NCBI GenBank assembly: GCA_030693535.1
Contig: JAUYAL010000077.1
Coordinates: 350,020-414,019, forward strand
DNA from: Methylotenera sp.
GTDB taxonomy: Bacteria; Pseudomonadota; Gammaproteobacteria; Burkholderiales; Methylophilaceae
Length of the DNA stretch: 64,000 nucleotides
Direction of reading: 5' to 3'
Part shown: positions 7,150 to 14,842 of the stretch, piece by piece
Layout: every line of letters begins with the position of its first letter
Numbering within the stretch: position 1 is the stretch's first letter
Program-made: the position numbers and the translations under genes
Notes under the pieces: model-generated
Told to the model about the DNA's origin: nothing
The model's input: only the letters and a program-made list of their open reading frames with translations
The model's database searches: none

Positions 7150-7449
7150 ATGCTAGTTCACGACGAATTTGATATGCCAGTAGTTAAATCAAAAGAGCAA
7201 CGAGCCGCTGAGGTTCGTGCTGCGATGCCTGAGTGTTCTGCCATGGTAGATGAAATACGTGCTTTGTTTGGTGATGTTGTTGTCCTGTCAATGGCTGAAG
7301 GTGATAAAGAAATTAAGCCTAAAAATTATAAATCTGATAATGATTATTCAATGTGGATCGGTGCAGATAGATATTTTGAACTTGGTAAGCTGAGTGAGAA
7401 AGCTTTTGAAGCAGCTAACGGAAAGATTAAAAATGCCACTAGAAAATAG
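7150..7449 (+). CDS. hypothetical prophage protein, 99 aa
   Basis: The frame starts MLVHDEFDMPVVKSKEQRAA right at the edge of the iteron block; a later ATG at 7174 is also possible. The protein is acidic and soluble with no membrane segment. It is followed by, and overlaps, the next small gene. No family is recognised. The location between the origin and the late activator suggests a middle-phase function. Confidence 0.65.
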   Translation: MLVHDEFDMPVVKSKEQRAAEVRAAMPECSAMVDEIRALFGDVVVLSMAEGDKEIKPKNYKSDNDYSMWIGADRYFELGKLSEKAFEAANGKIKNATRK

Positions 7450-7648
7450 CCGTGCATTACCAATGAGTTTCTACCGCGATCCAGCTGAGGTCTGCGAACG
7501 TCAACAGTTGCGCGAGTTAGGTTGTTTGGCTTGTAAGTCACATACGCGCTTACTCGGAAAAGTGGTTTGTACTGATGCCAGAAAGTCAGATAACAAGAAC
7601 GTGCCACGTATTGGCAGTAAATGTAAATACTTTGAATTGGGGGCTTGA
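7433..7648 (+). CDS. small cysteine-containing prophage protein, 71 aa
   Basis: The ATG at 7433 (MPLENSRALPM) follows a GGAAAG site and overlaps the end of the previous gene; the frame is open further upstream but without a better start. Four cysteines (motifs CERQ, GCLACKSH, VVCTD and GSKCKYF) suggest a small zinc-binding domain. It ends with TGA directly before the ATG of the late activator, so the two are coupled. Specific function unknown. Confidence 0.65.
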   Translation: MPLENSRALPMSFYRDPAEVCERQQLRELGCLACKSHTRLLGKVVCTDARKSDNKNVPRIGSKCKYFELGA

Positions 7649-8050
7649 ATGTTAGATACCTATGTGGTGAATAGATTGGTGCAATGGGCTAATTGGAGAG
7701 CACGTAAACTTGATGGCGGTATTGGCTGGATGAATAAAGTCTCATTCTTGAGCATTCCTGGTGGTGGAAACTTAATAGCTCCAGATATCGATAGTCAATG
7801 CTATGAGATTGATAGAGTTGTTTGCGCATTGATACCTGAGCGCAGGGTTGTTGTCATGCAGGTTTATACAGGCAAGGGCACGAAAGAACAGAAAGCAAAA
7901 GAATGTGGGTGTTGTGTACGAACTTATGATGCGCGGTTAGATATGGCGCATAGAGATATTCTGGGCTACTTGAATGATATTGCAGCGGGCGTGGCATTGC
8001 CTGTTGTAGATTATAAGCAAGATGTTAATTTCTTTTCAATGGAGGTTTAG
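7649..8050 (+). CDS. late transcription activator/antiterminator (sigma region 4-like, Q/RinA/ArpU type)
   Basis: The 133-aa protein has a conserved N terminus (YVVNRLVQWANWRAR), a central DIDSQCYEIDRVVCALIPERR segment and a sigma-70 region-4-like helix-turn-helix at about residues 70-115 (KECGCCVRTYDARLDMAHRD). Proteins of this shape in betaproteobacterial prophages are annotated as antitermination or late-activator proteins. Its place fits: a promoter at 8252-8281 and a terminator at 8313-8344 lie just downstream, followed by the packaging genes. It probably switches on the late operon. Whether it acts as an activator or a true antiterminator cannot be told from sequence. Confidence 0.7.
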   Translation: MLDTYVVNRLVQWANWRARKLDGGIGWMNKVSFLSIPGGGNLIAPDIDSQCYEIDRVVCALIPERRVVVMQVYTGKGTKEQKAKECGCCVRTYDARLDMAHRDILGYLNDIAAGVALPVVDYKQDVNFFSMEV

Positions 8051-8052
8051 TT

Positions 8053-8232
8053 ATGGCTTTTAAGTTTGATATAGGTGATGCAGTAGTAATTGAGGTAAGT
8101 GGTGAAGGTGGTATTGTGATCGGTCGGGCAGAGTATGTTTCCTCTGAAAGTAATTATCTTATTAGATACAAATCTTCTGACTTTAAAGCTGTTGAGCAGT
8201 GGTGGTCTGATTCAGCTTTAATTAAATCTTAA
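8053..8232 (+). CDS. 59-aa SH3-like prophage protein
   Basis: ATG 8053 follows a perfect GGAGG and opens MAFKFDIGDAVVIEVSGEGG, ending at TAA 8230-8232. The pattern of short strands (DAVVIEV, GIVIGRAEYV, YLIRYK, then EQWWSDSALI) is that of a small SH3/KOW-like beta barrel common in phage genomes. It lies two bases behind the late-activator gene and just ahead of the late promoter. Precise role unknown. Confidence 0.65.
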   Translation: MAFKFDIGDAVVIEVSGEGGIVIGRAEYVSSESNYLIRYKSSDFKAVEQWWSDSALIKS

Positions 8233-8251
8233 ATTAATTTAAAAAAATATG

Positions 8252-8281
8252 TTGACACCATTTGCCGATTTAATGTACATT
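8252..8281 (+). promoter_or_regulatory. candidate late promoter (pR'-like)
   Basis: TTGACA at 8252-8257 is followed 18 bp later by TACATT (8276-8281), in the gap between the activator block and the packaging genes. An intrinsic terminator follows 30 bp downstream. This arrangement is seen in lambdoid late promoters. Confidence 0.5.
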
Positions 8282-8312
8282 TATGTTAATTCTGTAATAA
8301 GTGCGTTTACAC

Positions 8313-8344
8313 AACCCGTTAGCTTAGTTGCTTGCGGGTTTTTT
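8313..8344 (+). terminator. intrinsic terminator before the late genes (tR'-like)
   Basis: AACCCGTTAGC pairs with GCTTGCGGGTT (one mismatch, one wobble) around TTAGTT and is followed by six T residues (8339-8344). It sits between the candidate late promoter and the HNH gene start at 8359, so late expression would need read-through. Confidence 0.75.
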
Positions 8345-8358
8345 ATTGCCAAAAATCT

Positions 8359-8739
8359 ATGCCAATAGCAGCGCCTAAGCCATGTAAGCAGCATGGTTGT
8401 CGAGCGTTGACTACATCTGGGGCATATTGCAGTACACATAAGCGCGTAGTTCAAAAGCAAATTGAAGTGAAGCGTGAATCATCAACTCAGCGAGGATATG
8501 GATATCGCTGGCAACAAACGAGTAAAGGTTTCTTAAGATCACATCCACTATGCCAGTGTCCTGAATGTCAGGAAGGTTTAGTTAGGTTATTACCTGCTGA
8601 AGTTGTTGATCATATTATCCCGCATCAAGGGGATATGACTTTATTTTGGAATAGAAGCAATTGGCAAGCAATGAATAAGCAATGCCATGATAAGAAAACA
8701 GCAACGCAGGACGGTGGCTTTAGGGGTAGGGGGCAGTAA
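8359..8739 (+). CDS. HNH endonuclease of the packaging module
   Basis: ATG 8359 (MPIAAPKPCKQHGCRALT) is preferred over an upstream TTG that lies inside the terminator. The 126-aa protein has an N-terminal CKQHGC/YCSTH zinc motif, a QRGYGYRWQ segment, the CQCPEC pair, and an HNH core: EVVDHIIPHQGD, NRSNWQAMN, CHDKKT. Phages with cohesive ends often carry such an HNH next to the terminase, where it assists the large subunit in cutting DNA at cos. Here it is separated from terS by 170 bp. The lack of a Shine-Dalgarno sequence before the start is notable. Confidence 0.85.
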   Translation: MPIAAPKPCKQHGCRALTTSGAYCSTHKRVVQKQIEVKRESSTQRGYGYRWQQTSKGFLRSHPLCQCPECQEGLVRLLPAEVVDHIIPHQGDMTLFWNRSNWQAMNKQCHDKKTATQDGGFRGRGQ

Positions 8740-8909
8740 AAGTCCACAGCCTTTAGTTTCTAGACCGTATGCCAAGCCAAATTTTTATGTGCGGGAATTA
8801 GATTGCAGGGGGGGGTATCAAGCCAAGGCTCGATATCCCCTTATTTTTTGATATTAACTAGATTTTTGACGTTTTACAGACGTCTGCACTTCCCCTTTTA
8901 GTAGGGTTA
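8740..8909. other. possible cos/packaging site region between HNH and terS
   Basis: No gene is seen here. The stretch has a run of eight G residues leading into an imperfect 14-bp inverted repeat (8811-8842: GGGGTATCAAGCC with GGCTCGATATCCCC). A second inverted repeat, GACGT-N7-ACGTC type, lies at 8867-8883. The position between the HNH and small terminase genes is where cos sites usually lie in HK97-like phages. The cut site itself cannot be located from sequence alone. Confidence 0.35.
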
Positions 8910-9467
8910 ATGATGAAGCCAGGACCAAAACCTACACCAGCAAACGTTCACTACTTAAATGGCAATCCCAGCAAGAAACCATTGCATCAACTGATGGATT
9001 CTTTGCAACCTGAAATTGAAATACCAGGCTGCCCTTCACATTTGCTGCCAGAGGCTAAAAAAGAGTGGAAACGGATTGGTGAAGAGTTAAAACGATATGG
9101 ATTGATCTCTAAACTAGATCGTGCAGCGCTTAGTTTGTATGTGCAAAGCTGGGCAGAGTTGGTGTATGCAGAAAAAATGCTCAAGCGAAATATGGAAAGG
9201 GCTGCCATTAAGATGGCTGCGTCTGAAGATGCTGGCCAAGAATATGTTGGCGGTGATGGCATGACTGAAATGACGACTAACGGCAATATTATTTACTCAC
9301 CATACTGGGTGATTGCCAATAAAGCCCGTCATAACGTCGATAAATTTTTAAGTAACTTCGGCATGTCGCCTAGTGCGCGTAGCCGCGTCACACCAAGTAA
9401 CCATTTACAACAAGCATTGTTCGATGATGACGATGCGCCTAAGACTGATACATTTGCCAATATATGA
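8910..9467 (+). CDS. terS: phage terminase small subunit (P27 family)
   Basis: Two ATGs in tandem (8910, 8913) follow AGTAGGG; either may be used. The 185-aa protein starts with the P27-type motif KPGPKPTPANVHYLNGNPSK and has a helical DNA-binding N-terminal half and an LDRAALSLYVQSWAELVYAEK segment typical of the family. The C-terminal part shows conserved SPYWVIANKARHNVDKFLSNFGMSPSAR. It recognises the packaging site and recruits the large subunit. It overlaps terL by four bases. Confidence 0.9.
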   Translation: MMKPGPKPTPANVHYLNGNPSKKPLHQLMDSLQPEIEIPGCPSHLLPEAKKEWKRIGEELKRYGLISKLDRAALSLYVQSWAELVYAEKMLKRNMERAAIKMAASEDAGQEYVGGDGMTEMTTNGNIIYSPYWVIANKARHNVDKFLSNFGMSPSARSRVTPSNHLQQALFDDDDAPKTDTFANI

Positions 9468-11176
9468 TTAAAGACTTCGCCGCGATTGCAACGCAATATG
9501 CGCAAGAAGTGGTTGACGGACAGATTCTCGCTTGTAAATGGGTACGGTTAGCTTGTAAACGTCACCTTACAGACTTAGAAAAGTCTAAATATGAGCTTTA
9601 TCCTTACATTTTTAACCCAGAATTAACCGATATACAGGGTAAACAGTACCGTCCAGCACAAAGAATCTGCGCATTTGGTGAGAAGATGCCGCATATCAAG
9701 GGCGACTGGGCCTCTCGTAGACAGCTAATTAAGCTTGAACCGTGGCAAGTTTTTATCCTGGCAGTTGGATTTGGTTGGATTAAACGCTCGACAAACAAGC
9801 GCAGGTTCATTGCGATTGATTTATTTGTCCCGCGTAAGAATGCAAAGTCAACCTTAGCGGCCATTATTGGCCTCTATATGCTGACAGCAGACGGTGAATT
9901 TGGCGCCGAAGTTTATAGTGGCGCCACAAGCAAGGATCAAGCGCTCGAAGTTTTTATTCCAGCACGATTAATGGCAGTCTCTACGCCAGAATTCAGGTCT
10001 TACTACGGTGTGGTACCGAATAAATCTAACTTGGCAGTAGTAGATACCAATAGCCGCTTTGAACCAGTGATTGGTAATCCTGGTGATGGTGCTTCGCCTT
10101 CGTGTTGGATTGTGGATGAATATCACGAACATACCACTAACGATATGTACGAAACAGGTAATACGGGAATGGGCGCAAGGTCGCAACCCATCCTATTAGT
10201 GATTACTACGGCTGGCGTGAATATTAGCGGGCCATGTTATCAACACCAAATACAGCTGCAAAATATTTTATCAGGTGTTATTGATAACGATCGGCGCTTT
10301 GGCATCATCTATACGATGGATGCTGAAGATGATTGGACCAGTGAAGATGCTCTACGTAAGGCAAATCCGAATTTTGATATTTCAGTCAGTGCAGAATTCT
10401 TATTAGCACAACTGCAAGATGCCTTAGCGGATCCGCGCAAGCAAGCGATTTATAAAACGAAGCACTTAGACATTTGGGTGGCCAGTGCATCGCCTGCTTT
10501 TAATTTAGAAAACTTGCAAAATTGTGGTGATACCACCTTGCAACTAGAAGATTTCATGGGTGAGTCCTGCTATATCGGCAATGACTTGGCCAGTAAAGTC
10601 GATATAGCCTCGACGGCATTTGAATTTATACGTGTAATTAATGGCAGAAAACACTATTACGTATTCACTAAAAATTACTTACCTGAAGCCGCGGTAGAAA
10701 AACCAGAAAACGCGCATTATCGTGGCTGGGTAGTTGAAGGTCATTTGACGCAAACGCCTGGCAATATGATCTCACTCTCACAAATTGAGCAAGAGACAGT
10801 CGAAGTTGCTGAAACGGTGATTATAGAAGAAATCGCCATGGATGCTTGGGGTGCTCGTGAAATGGCTCCTAATTTGCAAGAACTTGGCTATACCGTCATT
10901 GATATCCCGATGAATGTGAAATACTTAAGTGAGCCAATGAAAGATATTGCAGCCTTAATTGATGATGGGCGCTTTCATCACGACGGAAACCCCGCATTTA
11001 TTTGGATGATGAGTAACGTGGAAGTGAAACCAGACCATAACGACAACTGGTTCCCGCGTAAAAACAGCGCTGAAAAGAAAATTGATGCTGCAATCGCTTT
11101 GATTGTTGCCCATGGCCGAGCCATGCTAGGTGAAACACATAGCAATATAATCTCACAAGGCTTTGTCGCTTTGTAA
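9464..11176 (+). CDS. terL: phage terminase large subunit
   Basis: The 570-aa motor and nuclease has a variant Walker A loop VPRKNAKST (residues about 122-130), a Walker B segment SCWIVDEYHEH (about 213-223), the coupling motif LLVITTAG, and RNase-H-like nuclease acidic residues (GNDLASKVDIA at about 372 and MDAWGAREM further on). Length and motifs match HK97-type TerL. The start overlaps the terS stop (ATGA). It pumps DNA into the prohead through the portal and cuts the concatemer. Confidence 0.93.
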   Translation: MIKDFAAIATQYAQEVVDGQILACKWVRLACKRHLTDLEKSKYELYPYIFNPELTDIQGKQYRPAQRICAFGEKMPHIKGDWASRRQLIKLEPWQVFILAVGFGWIKRSTNKRRFIAIDLFVPRKNAKSTLAAIIGLYMLTADGEFGAEVYSGATSKDQALEVFIPARLMAVSTPEFRSYYGVVPNKSNLAVVDTNSRFEPVIGNPGDGASPSCWIVDEYHEHTTNDMYETGNTGMGARSQPILLVITTAGVNISGPCYQHQIQLQNILSGVIDNDRRFGIIYTMDAEDDWTSEDALRKANPNFDISVSAEFLLAQLQDALADPRKQAIYKTKHLDIWVASASPAFNLENLQNCGDTTLQLEDFMGESCYIGNDLASKVDIASTAFEFIRVINGRKHYYVFTKNYLPEAAVEKPENAHYRGWVVEGHLTQTPGNMISLSQIEQETVEVAETVIIEEIAMDAWGAREMAPNLQELGYTVIDIPMNVKYLSEPMKDIAALIDDGRFHHDGNPAFIWMMSNVEVKPDHNDNWFPRKNSAEKKIDAAIALIVAHGRAMLGETHSNIISQGFVAL

Positions 11177-11184
11177 GGATCAAC

Positions 11185-12483
11185 ATGAACGCACAAAAAA
11201 ACTGGTACAACACGGACATGGTGAGTCAAAAAGGCAGTGTAATTTTGACAAACTGGATGCGTGAGCGCGAAGAAGCGCGGAATCCTATCAGTAAAGTCAG
11301 CAATGCCACTTATGGCCAGGATATTTATGAGGCATTTGGCGTGAGCCAAAGCGCATCCGGCATGACCGTTAATGCGACTACAGCGATGCAAGTTGCAGCG
11401 GTTTATGCGTGTGTGAATATTATTGCGGGTGCAATCTCTACTTTACCATTGCATCTTTATCGTACTGATGGTGATATTAATAGCCGTCTGCCGCGTGATG
11501 ACCTTTGGTATAAGCTTAATGAAGAGCCAAGCAGCCAATACACGGCAGCCAGTCTTTGGGAAGGCGTTAGTTCGGGCCAATTGTTGCGCGGCGATGCTCA
11601 TGCATGGATTGTTCGTAGCATTACCGGCAAGATTAAAGAAATTTTACCGCTACCATGGGGTGGTGTCTCACCCATTCGTCAGACTGATGGCAGTATTCGA
11701 TATTATATTCACCTGCCAGAGTTAAATATTACAACCTGGTTAGAGCCATATGAAGTTTTACACTTCCCTGGCTATGGCTTTGATGGATTAAAATCTAAAA
11801 GCGTGATTACGCATGCCGCTAAATCAGCGGTTGGCAATGCCTTGGCGATGGATGCATACGCTGGCAAGTTCTTTGAAAACGGTGCGCACCCATCTATCGT
11901 CATTACAGCCCCGAATAAAATGGGGTCAGACCAAATTGAACTACTGCAAACAACATTCAGAGGTAAATACGCTGGCGTTGATAATGCACACCGCTTGCCC
12001 TTAGTGCTAACCGAAGGACTGCAAGCTAAAGAAATCAGCCTAAGCGCTGAAGATGCACAATTATTGCAAGGCCGTGAATTCCAGGTATTAGATATCGCCC
12101 GTGCATTTGGTGTGCCGCCACATATGATTGGTAGTAGCAGTGCCAGTACCAGCTGGGGAAGTGGTATTGAGTCAATGAGTCGCGGCTTTGTGACGTACAC
12201 GCTACAGCGCTGGCTGATAAAAATTGAGCAAGAACTTAATCGTAAAATATTCCCGCGTGATGTCACTAAATTTATCAAGTTTGACCGTGATGCGATGATT
12301 GCGGGTGATAGTGCAGCGCAGGCCGTGTATAACCGTGCTGCATTAGGCGGCCCTGGCACTGGACAAGGCTGGATGTCAGTCGATGACATTAGAAAAGCGA
12401 ACGGACTTGCGCCATTAGGTGGCCGCTATGCAGAACCATTTGACCCCCGTGTAATTGAAAAAACAACAGAGGCACCGCAATGA
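11185..12483 (+). CDS. HK97-family portal protein
   Basis: ATG 11185 follows AAGGATC. The 432-aa protein shows portal hallmarks: VYACVNIIAGAISTLPLHLY near residue 75, WLEPYEVLHFPGYGFDGL at about 180-198, and DIARAFGVPPHMIGSS near 300, as in HK97 gp3. It forms the dodecameric DNA channel at one vertex of the head. Its end overlaps the protease start by four bases. Confidence 0.92.
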   Translation: MNAQKNWYNTDMVSQKGSVILTNWMREREEARNPISKVSNATYGQDIYEAFGVSQSASGMTVNATTAMQVAAVYACVNIIAGAISTLPLHLYRTDGDINSRLPRDDLWYKLNEEPSSQYTAASLWEGVSSGQLLRGDAHAWIVRSITGKIKEILPLPWGGVSPIRQTDGSIRYYIHLPELNITTWLEPYEVLHFPGYGFDGLKSKSVITHAAKSAVGNALAMDAYAGKFFENGAHPSIVITAPNKMGSDQIELLQTTFRGKYAGVDNAHRLPLVLTEGLQAKEISLSAEDAQLLQGREFQVLDIARAFGVPPHMIGSSSASTSWGSGIESMSRGFVTYTLQRWLIKIEQELNRKIFPRDVTKFIKFDRDAMIAGDSAAQAVYNRAALGGPGTGQGWMSVDDIRKANGLAPLGGRYAEPFDPRVIEKTTEAPQ

Positions 12484-13235
12484 ATAAAATAATGCAGCTT
12501 TACTTGGACAATAAACAGCGCACCAAGCAACCAGTCAACCTAGTTCGCAATGCATCGGAAGCCAGCCTTTACATTTATGATGTAATTGATGCTTATTGGG
12601 GCGTGAGTGCATTAAATGTAGTCGATGCACTGGCACAGATTGATGATGCCACTGTGCTGAATGTTTACATTAATTCCCCGGGCGGTGATGTGTTTGAAGG
12701 TCGTGCGATCATGGCAGCAATTCAGCGCTTTAATGGTAAAACCATTGCGCATATTGATAGCTTATGCGCCAGTGCTGCAACCAGTATTGCGCTGGCTTGT
12801 AATGAAGTTGAAATGACAGATGGTGCGTTTTTCATGATTCACAATGCCAGCGGCATGGTCTGGGGTGATAAAACAGCCATGCGTGAAACAGCAGATTTGC
12901 TTGAAAAAATTGAAGGTTCAATCGTCACTGATTACACCAATAAAACAGGTAAAGATGCTGCTGAAGTGATTGCCTTAATGGATGCTGAAACATGGTTTAG
13001 CGCGCAAGAGGCATTAGATGGTGGCTTTATTGACCGCATTGCAGCTTCAAGCAGTAGCAAAACTAATCAGAATAAATGGAATCTAGCCGCCTTTGAAAAA
13101 GCCCCAGCGGCTTTGCTGGCAATTCCCTATGAGTCGCCAGCCCCTAATAATCAAATAATTAATGAACCCGCTCCGGCGGGTTTTTTTATGGCTGCTAGTA
13201 ACGCCAACAGATTAGCACTTTTACAAGCTTTGTAG
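12480..13235 (+). CDS. ClpP-like prohead protease
   Basis: The 251-aa protein has the Clp serine-protease fold: NVYINSPGGDVFEG (about 61-74), the nucleophile region SLCASAATSIALA (Ser98 as likely nucleophile) and MIHNASG with His121. It should process the capsid or scaffold during prohead maturation. The C-terminal tail continues to ANRLALLQAL, which resembles other members. A GC-rich hairpin followed by seven T residues (13165-13187) lies inside the coding sequence, encoding NEPAPAGFF, so a terminator-like element is embedded in the gene. Confidence 0.9.
   Translation: MNKIMQLYLDNKQRTKQPVNLVRNASEASLYIYDVIDAYWGVSALNVVDALAQIDDATVLNVYINSPGGDVFEGRAIMAAIQRFNGKTIAHIDSLCASAATSIALACNEVEMTDGAFFMIHNASGMVWGDKTAMRETADLLEKIEGSIVTDYTNKTGKDAAEVIALMDAETWFSAQEALDGGFIDRIAASSSSKTNQNKWNLAAFEKAPAALLAIPYESPAPNNQIINEPAPAGFFMAASNANRLALLQAL
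13165..13187 (+). terminator. terminator-like hairpin inside the protease gene
   Basis: CCCGC (13167-13171) pairs with GCGGG (13176-13180) around TCCG, followed by T7 (13181-13187). It has full intrinsic-terminator form but lies 48 bases before the protease stop codon. Confidence 0.6.
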
Positions 13236-13278
13236 CGCTCTCGCGCACAAAAACGCCGAGGTCGTTTACCTCAAACCT

Positions 13279-13303
13279 AGCCACTCCTTCGAGTGGCTTT
13301 TTT
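13279..13303 (+). terminator. intrinsic terminator upstream of the capsid gene
   Basis: AGCCACTC pairs with GAGTGGCT around CTTC and runs into a T tract (13298-13303). It stands between the protease stop and the capsid start at 13320. Confidence 0.7.
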
Positions 13304-13319
13304 ATTTCAAGGAAACGGT

Positions 13320-14516
13320 ATGAAAAACATTCAAGCCATGCGCGAGAAAATTGCAAACCTCGCACAATCTGCTAATAAATTGTTGGCAGATAAAGGTGAT
13401 CAAACTTGGACAAAAGATGAACAAACCCAGTTTGATAACTTCACTACTGAAATCGAAGCCCTTAAAAGCCAAATTAGCGCCATTGAAAAAATGCGCGATT
13501 TAGAAGCTGATAATTTCTTTAATGCGGCTGTAACCTCAGCTAAAAAAGACGATGGAATGACCATTGACGCGTTAACAGCCGTTGCGTTGTATATGCGTTT
13601 TGGCAACAACGTGTCGCCTGAACAGGCCATTGCTGTGCGAAACGCAATGAGTACAACGACCGGCGCAGAAGGTGGATTCACAGTGCCATCAGAAATATCA
13701 GCGATGGTCATTACTAAACTTAAAGCTTTTGGCGGCATGCGTGAAGTGGCTGAGATCATTACCACTGATTCAGGCAATCCGCTTTCATTTCCTACCAATG
13801 ATGGCACGGGTGAAGTCGGCGAGATTGTGGGTGAGAATGCTGCTGCAACCTTGGGTGAAACAGTTTTGGGCACATTACCACTGAATGTTTTCAAATACAG
13901 CTCCAAAAAAATCGCCTTGCCTATTGAGCTAATTCAAGATTCAGCGATTGATGTCGTCGCATTTGTTGTTGCTCGCTTAGCTGAACGTATTGCGCGTATT
14001 CAAAACACGCACTTTACAACTGGTGCCGGCACTACGCTACCAGACGGAATTGTGCCAAAATCTGCCATCGGTAAAACGGGTACATCAGGCCAAACGCTCA
14101 CGGTTATTTATGATGACCTGGTGGATTTAAAACATTCAGTGAACCGTGCGTATCGTCGCAATGCACGTTATATGATGAATGATTTGAGCGTGTCTTTAGT
14201 ATCAAAAATTAAAGATACTACAGGCCGCCCAATTTGGGTTCCAGCAGTTACTGAAGGTGCGCCAGATATGTTGCTTGGTGCACCAGTAGTCACCAATGAC
14301 GATGTTGCAGTGATGGCAGCCAATGCTAAATCAATTATTTACGGTGATTTAAGTCAATACAAAATCCGCGATGTAGCTAACAGCACCAGCATTCGCCGTT
14401 TTGATGATTCAGCATTTGCTTTGCTTGGACAAGTGGGCTTCTGTGGCTGGCAACGTTCAGGCGGCAACTTAATTGATATTGCCGCTACACGCGCTTACGC
14501 AAACTCAGCAACATAA
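13320..14516 (+). CDS. HK97-family major capsid protein
   Basis: ATG 13320 (MKNIQAMREKIANLAQSANK) with AAGGAA upstream is chosen over a frame extension into the terminator. The 398-aa protein has the HK97 gp5 layout. The first ~100 residues are a charged, helical scaffold-like delta domain. The conserved capsid domain begins near MSTTTGAEGGFTVPSEISAM, with the E-loop, P-domain and A-domain after it. The ClpP protease encoded just upstream probably removes the delta domain; a site near residue 100 is expected but not determined. Confidence 0.93.
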   Translation: MKNIQAMREKIANLAQSANKLLADKGDQTWTKDEQTQFDNFTTEIEALKSQISAIEKMRDLEADNFFNAAVTSAKKDDGMTIDALTAVALYMRFGNNVSPEQAIAVRNAMSTTTGAEGGFTVPSEISAMVITKLKAFGGMREVAEIITTDSGNPLSFPTNDGTGEVGEIVGENAAATLGETVLGTLPLNVFKYSSKKIALPIELIQDSAIDVVAFVVARLAERIARIQNTHFTTGAGTTLPDGIVPKSAIGKTGTSGQTLTVIYDDLVDLKHSVNRAYRRNARYMMNDLSVSLVSKIKDTTGRPIWVPAVTEGAPDMLLGAPVVTNDDVAVMAANAKSIIYGDLSQYKIRDVANSTSIRRFDDSAFALLGQVGFCGWQRSGGNLIDIAATRAYANSAT

Positions 14517-14518
14517 TT

Positions 14519-14545
14519 AAAGAGGCTTCGGCCTCTTTGTTATTT
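14519..14545 (+). terminator. intrinsic terminator after the capsid gene
   Basis: AAAGAGGC pairs with GCCTCTTT around TTCG, followed by the T-rich GTTATTTTATT. It directly follows the capsid stop. Confidence 0.7.
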
Positions 14546-14570
14546 TATTAATTCATATACTGGAACCATC

Positions 14571-14762
14571 ATGGCCAAAGATAAAGAATCTCTAATTGAA
14601 GTAGCTTTGCTACGTGACAGCGCGTTAGGTGAATGCGGATCAGTTGTTAGTATTTTAAAGACAGAAGTTGAAGCCTATAAATTACACGGCATGGTTGACG
14701 ATAATGCTGAAGCGGTTTCTTACGCTAAATCTCAAATCGTAGTAGCACCAGCTGCCGAATAA
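14571..14762 (+). CDS. 63-aa prophage head-region protein
   Basis: The start MAKDKESLIEVALLRDSALG at 14571 has only a weak upstream ribosome-binding site. The product is a small acidic soluble protein with no recognised motif. It stands alone between two intrinsic terminators, directly behind the capsid gene, where phages often encode small head decoration or stability proteins. That role is a positional guess. Confidence 0.6.
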   Translation: MAKDKESLIEVALLRDSALGECGSVVSILKTEVEAYKLHGMVDDNAEAVSYAKSQIVVAPAAE

Positions 14763-14785
14763 TAAGCAACGCAGTCTATAAATTA

Positions 14786-14810
14786 AAAAGCCCTTGAAAG
14801 AGGGTTTTTG
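14786..14810 (+). terminator. weak intrinsic terminator
   Basis: CCCT (14791-14794) pairs with AGGG (14801-14804), followed by TTTTTGTGTTTG. It separates the 63-aa gene from the large head protein at 14843. The stem is short, so it is weaker than the others. Confidence 0.45.
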
Positions 14811-14842
14811 TGTTTGTGATCTGCCAATTAAAGGTTTAAAAA

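Noticed and set aside
6842..7172. Two overlapping open frames encoding SIPSIP/MEGMEG/HTFHTF-type repeats
   Set aside because: They arise from the 9-bp iterons, which keep several frames open on both strands; no ribosome-binding site or normal protein composition.
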